Part shown: positions 46,284-54,787 of the stretch, one piece after another
How positions within the stretch are numbered: position 1 is the first letter of the stretch
Layout of the letters: each line of letters begins with the position of its first letter
Source of the DNA: G965230615 sp965230615
GTDB lineage: Bacteria; Pseudomonadota; Gammaproteobacteria; HTCC5015
Direction: 5' to 3'
Assembly: GCA_965230615.1 (NCBI GenBank)
Contig: OZ246012.1
Coordinates: 2,046,001 to 2,110,000, forward strand
DNA: 64,000 bases
Notes under the pieces: model-generated
Seen by the model: only the letters and a program-made list of their open reading frames with translations
The model's database searches: none
Told to the model about the DNA's origin: nothing
Position numbers and translations under genes: made by a program

Positions 46284-46994
46284 ATGCTCGGACATGCCAA
46301 ACGAATACACGACAAACAAATTTATTTACACGAAGACCGCTTTGATCAACCCAAAGAATATTTCAAATTAATTGCCCAATATCTAGCAGCGCACAAGCCG
46401 GCGTTTAATAGCCTGCTGGATGTCGGCTGTGCGACTGGTGAGTTACTTTATTACCTTCAGTCTCAATTTCATCGGGCGAATATATTAGATGGCATGGATA
46501 TCGTCGAAGATTTCTTTGCAACAGCCAAACAACATAACCCACAAAGTCAGTTCTTTATCAGTGACATTGAGCAAGCAGGCTTTAGCCATCAACAGCAATA
46601 CGACGTTGTAACTTGTTGCGGCGTGATGACTTGTATCTTTGATATCGAAACCGCTTTGCATAATCTTTGCAGTCTTATCAAGCCAGCTGGCTATCTGTTA
46701 ATTTTTAGTGCCTTTAATGAGGAAAATATTGACCTACACGCTTACTACCGCCGGGCGGATAGCAATACAGATTGGGAAACAGGAAAAAATATTTATTCTT
46801 TATACACGATGAATCAACTCATCAATCAACATGCCAAAAAAATTGACATTATTGATTTCAATATTCCTTTTCCAATACAAAAAACAAATGACCCATTGAG
46901 AAGCTGGACTGAACCTTTTCGTGATAACCCTAACCACCTGATCTACGGCACTGGGCAGTTTGTTACCGCTAAACTTATTGCTGCACAGTTTTAA
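46284..46994 (+). CDS. SAM-dependent class I methyltransferase
   Basis: 236 residues. Motif I LLDVGCATGELLYYL (~44-58), acidic end of strand two (MDIVED), and motif IV region YDVVTCCGVM. Substrate not recognisable. First gene of a compact three-gene unit (14-base gap, then a 14-base overlap), so it likely acts with the oxygenase-like and TylF-like proteins. Confidence 0.85.
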   Translation: MLGHAKRIHDKQIYLHEDRFDQPKEYFKLIAQYLAAHKPAFNSLLDVGCATGELLYYLQSQFHRANILDGMDIVEDFFATAKQHNPQSQFFISDIEQAGFSHQQQYDVVTCCGVMTCIFDIETALHNLCSLIKPAGYLLIFSAFNEENIDLHAYYRRADSNTDWETGKNIYSLYTMNQLINQHAKKIDIIDFNIPFPIQKTNDPLRSWTEPFRDNPNHLIYGTGQFVTAKLIAAQF

Positions 46995-47008
46995 TGGAGA
47001 GATAGAAT

Positions 47009-47809
47009 ATGCAAGTTACTCAACAAGCAGAACATGCAGCAAAACACTCTTTAATATCAATTCAGAGTGCAATGCTAAAAACCTCACCTTTTCCTTATAT
47101 GGTTGTCGACAATGTTTTTCCAGAGCGGTTTTATGCACAGATTCTAGCCCACCTACCAACAGAGCAAGACTGCATTAATGTGACACAAGGTGTTTGGCGG
47201 CTTGATTTAGTAGATGACCCCGGTAGCCCTTCTGATAGTGAGTGGGAAATTGATAATTTCTTTTCAGAAGGGCGCTTTTTTGAATTTTGGCAAGCATTTA
47301 GAAACGCTTACTTTAGCAAAAACTTTGTACAGGCATTGCTCGAACGCTTCGACAAACACACGAATGGGGACGAGTTTGCTTCGGGCCGCTTAGCAATAGA
47401 CAAACAGGGTGCGGGTGCTGGCCCACATCGAGACCGGCGTGACAAGATGTTAAGCCTTATTTTTTACTTACCTAAGTCATACCAAACACAAAATGCCAAA
47501 GACAGTGGCACTTTAGTTCTCTCACCGAAAAACGCTAACATGATTGCCTCAGACAAACATTACACATTTGAAGAATTTGATATTGTTGATCATATTGACT
47601 ACAAACCTAATCGTCTGTTTGCTTTTGCTGTCACTCGCAATGAAAATGGACAAAACTCATTTCATGGCTATCAACAGCTCTCACCCAATGATCGCTACAC
47701 CATCAAATATCATGTTCACCACAATATAGACTTTAATAATTTAAAGCAGGAACTTGCCTGGACCAAGCAACATGCCCACGACTGGAGGAAGATAAATGTC
47801 AGCAATTAG
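47009..47809 (+). CDS. 2OG-Fe(II) oxygenase-like protein
   Basis: 266 residues. Double-stranded beta-helix signatures: His140-x-Asp142 (GPHRDRRDKMLSLIFYLP), distal His219 (NSFHGYQ) and Arg229 (SPNDRYTIKYHV) that would bind 2-oxoglutarate. The GAGPHRD pattern is that of prolyl-hydroxylase-like and phytanoyl-like enzymes acting on small molecules or glycans. GAGAG lies before the ATG. No close family name is claimed. Confidence 0.75.
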   Translation: MQVTQQAEHAAKHSLISIQSAMLKTSPFPYMVVDNVFPERFYAQILAHLPTEQDCINVTQGVWRLDLVDDPGSPSDSEWEIDNFFSEGRFFEFWQAFRNAYFSKNFVQALLERFDKHTNGDEFASGRLAIDKQGAGAGPHRDRRDKMLSLIFYLPKSYQTQNAKDSGTLVLSPKNANMIASDKHYTFEEFDIVDHIDYKPNRLFAFAVTRNENGQNSFHGYQQLSPNDRYTIKYHVHHNIDFNNLKQELAWTKQHAHDWRKINVSN

Positions 47810-48560
47810 TGAATTCGTTATCAAGGAAGATAGACGCTCCATTACTGAAATTGATATTGATCAATCGTTATATGAAACTTATCAAAGCTTAGATATGCCA
47901 GACAACCAAACGCTTGCTCACCTAGGCTTATTTCTTGATCGTATTAGCTGGGCAGATTATTTATTTATGATCGAGCTATACAAAATGTCATTGGATGTGC
48001 ATGGGGTTATCGCTGAATTTGGTGTACGCTGGGGTAAAAACTTAGCGCTATTCTCAGCATTACGCGCTATCTTTGAGCCTTACAACCACACTCGAAAAAT
48101 TCTTGGTTTTGATACATTTGAAGGACTCAAAGGTATACAAAAAAAAGATGGGCACTCTGAAGCTGTTTACCATGGCGCATTTGCCGTATCAGAAGGTTAT
48201 GAAAATACATTGGATCATATATTAACCTGCCACGAAGCCAAAAGCCCTATTCCTCAAATCAAAAAGTTTGAATTAATTAAAGGCGATGTGCGGAACACCT
48301 TAACACCTTATTTAGAACAACACCCTGAAACCATTTTCTCACTGGTATACCTGGACATGGATTTATATGAGCCGACCAAGCATGTACTCGAAGTGATACG
48401 CCCCTATCTGACCAAAGGCTCAATCATTGGCTTTGATGAGGTTGGCCACCCTAAATGGCCTGGCGAAACAACGGCTGTGGCTGAAGCTTTAGGTTTATCG
48501 TCGGTGGCCATACAACGCATGCCGTTTTCACCTGGCACATCGTATATTCGTATTGAGTAG
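47796..48560 (+). CDS. TylF/MycF-type O-methyltransferase
   Basis: 254 residues. AEFGVRWGKNLALFSAL (SAM site), ILGFDTFEGLKG, VYLDMDLYEPTKHVLEVIRP and IIGFDEVGHPKWPGET match the macrocin-O-methyltransferase family, which methylates sugar hydroxyls using a divalent metal held by such aspartates. Overlaps the oxygenase by 14 bases. In this setting a sugar or glycan substrate is plausible, not proved. Confidence 0.82.
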   Translation: MSAISEFVIKEDRRSITEIDIDQSLYETYQSLDMPDNQTLAHLGLFLDRISWADYLFMIELYKMSLDVHGVIAEFGVRWGKNLALFSALRAIFEPYNHTRKILGFDTFEGLKGIQKKDGHSEAVYHGAFAVSEGYENTLDHILTCHEAKSPIPQIKKFELIKGDVRNTLTPYLEQHPETIFSLVYLDMDLYEPTKHVLEVIRPYLTKGSIIGFDEVGHPKWPGETTAVAEALGLSSVAIQRMPFSPGTSYIRIE

Positions 48561-48576
48561 CTTCTCTAAGATCCTA

Positions 48577-48616
48577 TATGCGTTGCACAAGCAGTAATGC
48601 TCATGTGCAACGCATA
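48577..48616. terminator. long hairpin between convergent genes
   Basis: Perfect 13-bp inverted repeat (TATGCGTTGCACA / TGTGCAACGCATA); the loop holds a further AGCA/TGCT pair. It lies between the TylF-like gene (+) and glnS (-). No T-run on either side, so the terminator role is uncertain. Confidence 0.5.
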
Positions 48617-48667
48617 ATAATCAACATGCTTTATACATCAAGACAACAAACGCTTAATCAATCCAAG

Positions 48668-50350
48668 CTATGCTTTATCAGATATTTTCGCCCAACTATC
48701 ACGTAATCCGATTGTACGATTAAAAACAGGTTTACTTTGTTGAGTATAACGACTATCAAGACAGAAATAACCCTCACGCTCAAATTGAAAATTTTCCCCT
48801 AACGCTGCGGTCGCTAGACTTTGTTCGGCTTTGCAGTTATTTAATACTTCCAAACTATTGGGGTTAATATGCTCTAAAAAATCCTCAACCCCCGAACCTG
48901 GCACTTCGTGATTAAATAAACGGTCATATAAGCGCACTTCACAATCAATATGATGCACCGCTGAAACCCAATGAATAACACCTTTAGGTTTCACACCATC
49001 TGCAGGATCTGTGCCGACAGACCCTTCAATCACAGCGGCCTGTACTTCAATAATGTTGCCTTGCGCATCTTTAATAACATCTTCAGCCTGAATCACATAA
49101 GCATTACGTAGGCGGACCCGCTTACCTAACACTAAGCGCTTGTACTTTTTATTGGCTTCTTCGCGAAAGTCATCCTGGTCAATATATAACGTGCGGGTAA
49201 ATGGCAAAGTTCGACTTGGCAGATCATCCCGGTTAGGATGCCCGGCTGCGGTAAACTGTTCTACTTTATCTTCTGGGTAATTGCTTAGCGTTACTTTTAG
49301 TGGGCGTAACACGCACATTGCTCTGGGAGCATTTTCATTAAGGTCATCACGAATACTAAACTCCAGCATACCAACATCCACCGCACTGTCCGCACGGGTC
49401 ACACCAATAATGTCACAGAAATACCGAATAGATTTAGCGGTATAGCCTCGTCGGCGCATCCCTGAAATCGTTGGCATACGTGGATCATCCCAGCCATCGA
49501 CATAAGCTTCATCCACGAGTTGCTTAAGTTTACGCTTACTGGTAATTGTGTAATTAAGGTTTAAACGAGCAAATTCATATTGATGAGGTTGCGAAGGCAC
49601 TGGCAGATTCTCAATGAACCAGTCATACAAAGGTCGATGATCTTCAAATTCCAACGTGCAAATAGAGTGTGTAATACCTTCGATCGCATCGCTTTGGCCA
49701 TGCGCAAAATCATAAGATGGATAAATACACCATTTGTCACCTGTTTGGTGGTGAGTTGCTTTTTTGATGCGATAGATAATCGGATCACGCATATTCATAT
49801 TCGGCGAAGCCATATCTATTTTAGCACGTAGCGAACAGGCTCCTTCAGCAAACTCGCCCAGGCGCATTTTTTCAAACAGTGCCAGATTTTCTTCAACACT
49901 ACGTTCCCGGTATGGGCTATTTTGTCCTGGCTCGGTCAAGGTGCCGCGATACTCACGCGCCTGACTAGCATCTAAATCACACACATACGCTTTAGATGCT
50001 TCGATCAAGTGTACTGCCCAAGCATGTAATTGATCGAAATAATTAGAGGTATAACGAATATCACCATCCCATTGAAAACCTAGCCACTCAATATCCTGCT
50101 GGATCGAGCTAACATATTCTTCATCTTCTTTTTCGGGGTTAGTATCATCAAAGCGCAGATTACAAGCACCGCTAAACTCATCAGCCATACCAAAATTTAG
50201 GCAAATGGATTTCGCATGACCAATATGCAGATAGCCATTTGGCTCCGGCGGAAAGCGGGTAACCACTTTGGCAATTTTGCCTTCACCTAAGTCTTTATCT
50301 ATCAGCTGCTCAATAAAATGCTGTGGCTTCTTCGTTACGTCTTCACTCAT
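48668..50350 (-). CDS. glnS: glutaminyl-tRNA synthetase
   Basis: 560 residues from MSEDVTKKPQHFIEQLIDKD (longer frames to 50416 are not homologous). Class I signatures: RFPPEPNGYLHIGHAKSICL and the second motif VLSKR-like TITSKRKLKQL. C-terminal beta-barrels bind the anticodon. Charges tRNA-Gln directly, so this species need not rely on the GatCAB route for Gln. Upstream -10 TACAAT (50443-50448) is plausible but lacks a well-spaced -35. Confidence 0.96.
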   Translation of the reverse strand: MSEDVTKKPQHFIEQLIDKDLGEGKIAKVVTRFPPEPNGYLHIGHAKSICLNFGMADEFSGACNLRFDDTNPEKEDEEYVSSIQQDIEWLGFQWDGDIRYTSNYFDQLHAWAVHLIEASKAYVCDLDASQAREYRGTLTEPGQNSPYRERSVEENLALFEKMRLGEFAEGACSLRAKIDMASPNMNMRDPIIYRIKKATHHQTGDKWCIYPSYDFAHGQSDAIEGITHSICTLEFEDHRPLYDWFIENLPVPSQPHQYEFARLNLNYTITSKRKLKQLVDEAYVDGWDDPRMPTISGMRRRGYTAKSIRYFCDIIGVTRADSAVDVGMLEFSIRDDLNENAPRAMCVLRPLKVTLSNYPEDKVEQFTAAGHPNRDDLPSRTLPFTRTLYIDQDDFREEANKKYKRLVLGKRVRLRNAYVIQAEDVIKDAQGNIIEVQAAVIEGSVGTDPADGVKPKGVIHWVSAVHHIDCEVRLYDRLFNHEVPGSGVEDFLEHINPNSLEVLNNCKAEQSLATAALGENFQFEREGYFCLDSRYTQQSKPVFNRTIGLRDSWAKISDKA

Positions 50351-50559
50351 ATCGTCATGCAAACCTGTCATAATCAAAAAACACTGGCTCGTGCCAGCTA
50401 CCCACCAGTTATCCACCGGCCCCCTAAATAGTTACTGCGGGTATTGTAATGCAATCAGCTGAAGTATTCACAACAGAATCCAGCACAGTCTTATACAAAC
50501 CGCTTAAGCCTAAACAGCCGGATTTAAAAGTGGAGATAATTAAGAAAAAGCGGCAATGA

Positions 50560-50997
50560 TTAATGTGGTGGCGGTGTATTCATCGCCAGCCAATATAGGC
50601 CCAATTGCTCCAACACATCTGAAAATGCTGAAAATTTAACCGGTTTACAAAGATAACTATTCGCGCCCAGATCGTAGCCTGCAACGATATCGCTCTCATC
50701 GTCCGAAGCTGACAGAATCACCACCGGAATACGCCGGTTTTCCTGGCTATCACGCAAGCGTTTGAGAATTTCAAAGCCACTGATATCAGGCAGCCTGATA
50801 TCCAACAGTATCAGCGCCGGTTTATCCCTGGGGTCTCGCTGGGCATACTCACCTGCACAAAATAGATAGTCCAACGCCTGCTCACCGTTGCGAGCAATTT
50901 CAATCTGGCAATCAGTACGCATTTCCCGCAGGCCATGCATTGCCAACTCGACATCATCAGCATTGTCTTCTACCAAGAGAATCGTCTGTTCTACCAC
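50560..50997 (-). CDS. single-domain response regulator (Rcp1-like)
   Basis: 145 residues, receiver only. Acid pocket Glu/Asp (LLVEDNADDVELA), phosphoacceptor Asp in LILLDIRLPDISG, Lys in CKPVKF. The long segment LDYLFCAGEYAQRDPRDKP is typical of Rcp1-type partners of phytochrome-like kinases. Starts with GTG, one base overlapping the kinase stop (TAGTG), so it is coupled to it. Confidence 0.88.
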   Translation of the reverse strand: MVEQTILLVEDNADDVELAMHGLREMRTDCQIEIARNGEQALDYLFCAGEYAQRDPRDKPALILLDIRLPDISGFEILKRLRDSQENRRIPVVILSASDDESDIVAGYDLGANSYLCKPVKFSAFSDVLEQLGLYWLAMNTPPPH

Positions 50998-52529
50998 TAA
51001 CCAAGCTCCTTATCCCAAAACGTGAAATAAAAAGTTGCACCTTCGCCAGGTGCGGCTTCGGCCCATACCCGGCCACCATGACGCATGATAATTCGTTGCA
51101 CTGTCGCTAGGCCTATGCCTATGCCATCAAACTGTTCACTCTGGTGCAATCGGGTAAACGGCGTAAATAGCCTTTCCGCAAACGCCATGTCAAAACCAGC
51201 ACCATTATCGCGGATATAATAAATTTGTGCACTACTCGTATTATCCACAGCAAACTCGATCACCGGATCTGGCTTATGTTGGCTGTATTTCCAGGCATTT
51301 TCAACAAGGTTCACAATCAAAACGTCCAGCAAGCGCCGATCACCTTGCACAACAACGCCTTCGGCAATATTGACAGTCATCTGCCGGTCAGGCTCTTTTT
51401 CCTGCAAATGGCGAATGGCTTTATTGACGGCCTTGGATAAATCCACTTTCTGCACTGTCAGATCAGCACGTGTTGATCGCGAAAGTGATAAAAAGCTATC
51501 GATCATCTCGACCATATCACGCGTGCCAGCCTCAATCCGCTGCAAATAATGCTGCCCTTTCTCATCTAACTGACCGGCATATTCATCCACCAGGATACGC
51601 CTAAACCCTTCAATGCGCCGTAGTGGTGCGCGAAGGTCGTGAGAAACAGAGTAACTAAAAGCGCCCAGCTCCATATTAGCCGCTTCCAGTTCAGCAGTAC
51701 GCTGCCTAACACGTTGTTCTAAAACAGAATTTAAGCGGGTGACTTCTTCTTCAGCCCGGCGACGAGCGATATTATCCTGCTCCAGTGCAACATTCATAGC
51801 CTGTAATTCTTCATAGGCTCCTTTGAGACTAGCACACATTTCATTAAATGCATTAACAACCTTATCAAGCTCATCAATTTCTTTGGGCTGTTGCCGGTTT
51901 AGCTTTAACACGTTCAATGGCTGCCTGGGATCGAAGCCGCCCACAGAAGTAGCGATTGTCGCCAAATGCCTTGTAACCAGACGGTAAAAGATATAGAGAA
52001 TAAATAAGCAGACTAAAAAGGTTTTAACACCCTGACTAAAAAGTATCACAACCGCTTTATCAATCAGGCGTTGATACACTTTGGTTAGGGTGGCCTGTAC
52101 ATATAAGGTTCCGATGACCTTAGTGTTGCCATATTCACTATAGGTAATCGCAAACTCACGATTAAGTGATGAATGCAGAGTATGCTGCCCCTTACTCAGA
52201 ATAAGCGGGCTTTCCAAATCGCTACCCAGCTCTACAATTTGCACCGCCTGCAAATCAGGCAAACGCATTATGCCTTCCAGTTGTAAACCAAGCTGGTCTA
52301 TATCTAAGTTCCATAAGCTAGCCCCAATACTATCAATATAGCTGCTTTCAATTTCGGCTAAGCGTCGTTCGATATCACCGACATCTCGCTGATAATCCAA
52401 ATAAAGCTGAAATAAAGTTGCAAGCAATGTCACAACAGAACTGAATAAAACAATAGAAACTAATAAACGACGACCTATACCTCGGTGCGAGGCAAAATAC
52501 TTCTTCAAGCGGGGTAAGTTACTCTTCAT
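50997..52529 (-). CDS. membrane sensor histidine kinase
   Basis: 510 residues from the ATG at 52529 (a TTG start at 52562 is possible; neither has a clear ribosome site). TM1 ~20-42, a periplasmic domain ~43-155, TM2 ~160-183, HAMP and coiled coil to ~285. Histidine box FSYSVSHDLRAPLRRIEGF, then an ATPase with NLVENAWKYS, DNGAGFD and GIGIGLATVQRI. The HisKA-type resembles phytochrome-associated kinases, matching the Rcp1-like partner. Confidence 0.92.
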   Translation of the reverse strand: MKSNLPRLKKYFASHRGIGRRLLVSIVLFSSVVTLLATLFQLYLDYQRDVGDIERRLAEIESSYIDSIGASLWNLDIDQLGLQLEGIMRLPDLQAVQIVELGSDLESPLILSKGQHTLHSSLNREFAITYSEYGNTKVIGTLYVQATLTKVYQRLIDKAVVILFSQGVKTFLVCLFILYIFYRLVTRHLATIATSVGGFDPRQPLNVLKLNRQQPKEIDELDKVVNAFNEMCASLKGAYEELQAMNVALEQDNIARRRAEEEVTRLNSVLEQRVRQRTAELEAANMELGAFSYSVSHDLRAPLRRIEGFRRILVDEYAGQLDEKGQHYLQRIEAGTRDMVEMIDSFLSLSRSTRADLTVQKVDLSKAVNKAIRHLQEKEPDRQMTVNIAEGVVVQGDRRLLDVLIVNLVENAWKYSQHKPDPVIEFAVDNTSSAQIYYIRDNGAGFDMAFAERLFTPFTRLHQSEQFDGIGIGLATVQRIIMRHGGRVWAEAAPGEGATFYFTFWDKELG

Positions 52530-52631
52530 GACGAATAGCCGCTTACTCAATGGCCCTATCAAATTCGGATTGCATTGACGTCCTGCCCTCTATTGATTTC
52601 CTTTAACCATCCATATACTGCATGAATTTTA

Positions 52632-53357
52632 TCAGAAGTGATACTTCTCTTTTATAGCATCAAGGCTGCCATCTTTTTGCATTATCTCAATGGCTTTATT
52701 TAAGACTGGCATTTGCTTTAAGTATTGAGACTTTTTCGAACACTGCAACAGAAGAGGCACATTGGCCAGCAATAAGCGATCGCCTAGATGCTCTTTTAAT
52801 CCTTCTTGCTGAGCCAGATAAAAAATGGTCGGTATCGCACCAGCTATCGCATCTAAGCGACCTCGCGCCATCTTTCGTAAACCAATGGCATAGTCGGTAT
52901 CAAATTCTTTATTAAGACTATCATCATTATCAAAACGCGGACTCATTGGTGCACCGCGCAAAACTGATATTGTTAAGCGACTTAAGTCTTCATAAGTCTT
53001 GAGTGGCACATCTTTACGGGCAATGATGCCGATAGGATGATATGAGACTAATGCTCCCTGTTCTGCAATACGGGCGCGCTCTTCACCCGTCACTAAGATA
53101 GTACAATCCTGCCGACCTAACTCAAGCTCTCTATCAACACGCGCAAAAGGGGTGAAGGTCATTTCAATTTCATGCTTGGTATGCTTTTCCATAAGCTTGA
53201 TAATTTCTGGAAATGCGCCAACTGCCTGACCACTTTGCTGATCAATCGATGCCCATGGCGCAACATCAATAGTTATAAACTTTAAGTTAGCTGCAGACAA
53301 TAAAGGAGAGGTTACTCCGCAAAGCAGTAATAAAATGATTTTATAATATGTTTGCAT
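52632..53357 (-). CDS. periplasmic solute-binding protein (SBP family 3-like)
   Basis: 241 residues from MQTYYKIILLLLCGVTSPLL, a signal peptide cleaved around SAA. GAGGAT precedes this ATG. The mature part is a bilobed binding-protein fold (GAFPEIIKLMEKHTKHEIEM, RKMARGRLDAIAG, MQKDGSLDAIKEKYHF). Preceding the kinase in the same direction with a gap of about 70-100 bases and no ABC permease nearby, it may be the ligand-sensing partner of that kinase. Confidence 0.85.
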   Translation of the reverse strand: MQTYYKIILLLLCGVTSPLLSAANLKFITIDVAPWASIDQQSGQAVGAFPEIIKLMEKHTKHEIEMTFTPFARVDRELELGRQDCTILVTGEERARIAEQGALVSYHPIGIIARKDVPLKTYEDLSRLTISVLRGAPMSPRFDNDDSLNKEFDTDYAIGLRKMARGRLDAIAGAIPTIFYLAQQEGLKEHLGDRLLLANVPLLLQCSKKSQYLKQMPVLNKAIEIMQKDGSLDAIKEKYHF

Positions 53358-53797
53358 ATCATCCTCGCCATTACGTGAATACAAATTCAAAATCACTACC
53401 ACTTATTACAAACTTGTTTTGATACGAACAAACAATAAGCTGTCGACAAGCCTTACAACTCAAGATCAAAATCATAACAGCTGTCAAGCTATATAATAGT
53501 CATTATCTGAGATTTATTTTCCGCATACTGCATGGTATCTGCTGCTCATGCGTTTTCGCTAATAGCATCAACCCTTTATCTCATTTTCTTTGACTAATAT
53601 ATAGGGCATTGAACATTAAAACAAACGCTTCATTAGACATAATGAATTTTCACCCCTTGTAATACTACGTAATCTAGTTTATAAAGCGCCCCGTAAAACA
53701 ATAACTAAGTAATAACACCTTGTACTTTATACAGTAAATATTGCTATATATGAAACAAGGTTACTCTCTCAAGGAAGTAAATATCAGGACGATCTAT
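53358..53797. other. AT-rich intergenic region
   Basis: About 440 bases between divergent genes, markedly AT-rich. No gene, tRNA or convincing promoter pair stands out. Confidence 0.4.
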
Positions 53798-53911
53798 ATG
53801 TACCCGCGAGGCTTAACGTTGGGCCTGTTGGCGTGGGCGGTTATTCCGTGCGCCGCGCGATGGATGTTCTTATGGAATGTATTATCGACGGTGGAAAATA
53901 AAATAATTTGA
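53798..53911 (+). CDS. candidate 37-residue hydrophobic peptide upstream of the AfsA-like gene
   Basis: ATG with AGGA eight bases before it, reading MYPRGLTLGLLAWAVIPCAA and ending ENKII. It is locally GC-rich against AT-rich surroundings. A second frame over the same bases also reads like protein (ARLNVGPVGVGGYSVRRAMD) but has no start. May be a leader peptide, a gene remnant, or chance. Confidence 0.3.
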   Translation: MYPRGLTLGLLAWAVIPCAARWMFLWNVLSTVENKII

Positions 53912-53927
53912 GGGATTTTGGGTATAG

Positions 53928-54737
53928 ATGATGAGTAAACGACTACTACTAGTAGTAGGGGATAAGTTTGTGCAATTTGCCAGCGGCAAAGAAGCCATAA
54001 CCTTATCTCAGCTACACATACTACTAAGTGATAAAAGTAAAGTGATGCCTAACCAGGTTAGGACTGTACTTGTTCCTGGTCAGGGGCTAGGCGATGATGA
54101 TGTGAGCGCTTTGTTGGAAAAAGCCCAAACATCTGCTAATCGCGACAGCTTCGACTTTCGCCTGTGGCAGAGTATGCCTAAGCGAGCAACCAGGCTTATG
54201 TCACATAAGCATAATCCAGAGAATACACTGATTTCTGAGCCAGTGAAGCTCTGCGAAGATATTTATGAATTGCACTTATTGATCGATGAAGATTGCGAGT
54301 TAATGCGTGATCATCAGTCAGGTCAACATGTGCAAGGCATGGTACTAATGGAAGCGGCTAGGCAATCATTATTAGCTGTTACAGAAAAATATTTTCTGGC
54401 CGGTAATGGCGAGAAATATGCTTTTGTGTTTAATGATATGTCGGTGAAGTATAACCACTTCGCATTTCCATTGCAGGCTCGATTGCGTTACACCATTAAA
54501 GAAAAAGATATCAGCAAAAAGAATCGTTGCAGTTTCTCTTGCGAAGTTGCAGTTGAACAGTGCGGTACTGATACAGCTGTTTTCGATATGGTATTTAGTG
54601 CAATCGAGCATGATCGTATTAGTAAAAGAGAAGGCATGTTTGCAAATAAAGCAGTCAATGCATATCTTACAGATATCAACATTGACCTTGATGAGCAAAA
54701 CAATGACCTGCCAACACAGCAAGCCAATATAGCTTAA
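53928..54737 (+). CDS. AfsA-like hotdog protein
   Basis: 269 residues. The segment RATRLMSHKHNPENTLISEP (87-106) is followed by DHQSGQHVQGMVLMEAARQ (128-146). Together these form the pattern of the A-factor biosynthesis hotdog family (AfsA), whose known members condense a beta-ketoacyl thioester with dihydroxyacetone phosphate in gamma-butyrolactone synthesis. A second C-terminal half (~165-245) appears hotdog-like too. Unusual for a gammaproteobacterium outside known sets. The HAD phosphatase follows 50 bases later, matching the dephosphorylation step. The product is not proved. Confidence 0.75.
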   Translation: MMSKRLLLVVGDKFVQFASGKEAITLSQLHILLSDKSKVMPNQVRTVLVPGQGLGDDDVSALLEKAQTSANRDSFDFRLWQSMPKRATRLMSHKHNPENTLISEPVKLCEDIYELHLLIDEDCELMRDHQSGQHVQGMVLMEAARQSLLAVTEKYFLAGNGEKYAFVFNDMSVKYNHFAFPLQARLRYTIKEKDISKKNRCSFSCEVAVEQCGTDTAVFDMVFSAIEHDRISKREGMFANKAVNAYLTDINIDLDEQNNDLPTQQANIA

Positions 54738-54787
54738 AACATTCGGGCTATTGTTTAGAAACGGTGCATATAACTCATAAAGACAAC

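Noticed and set aside
53712..53888. Open frame ending VGVGGYSVRRAMDVLMECII-like before the AfsA gene as a full gene
   Set aside because: No start codon with a ribosome site in that frame; it may be a remnant, and is only noted in the findings.
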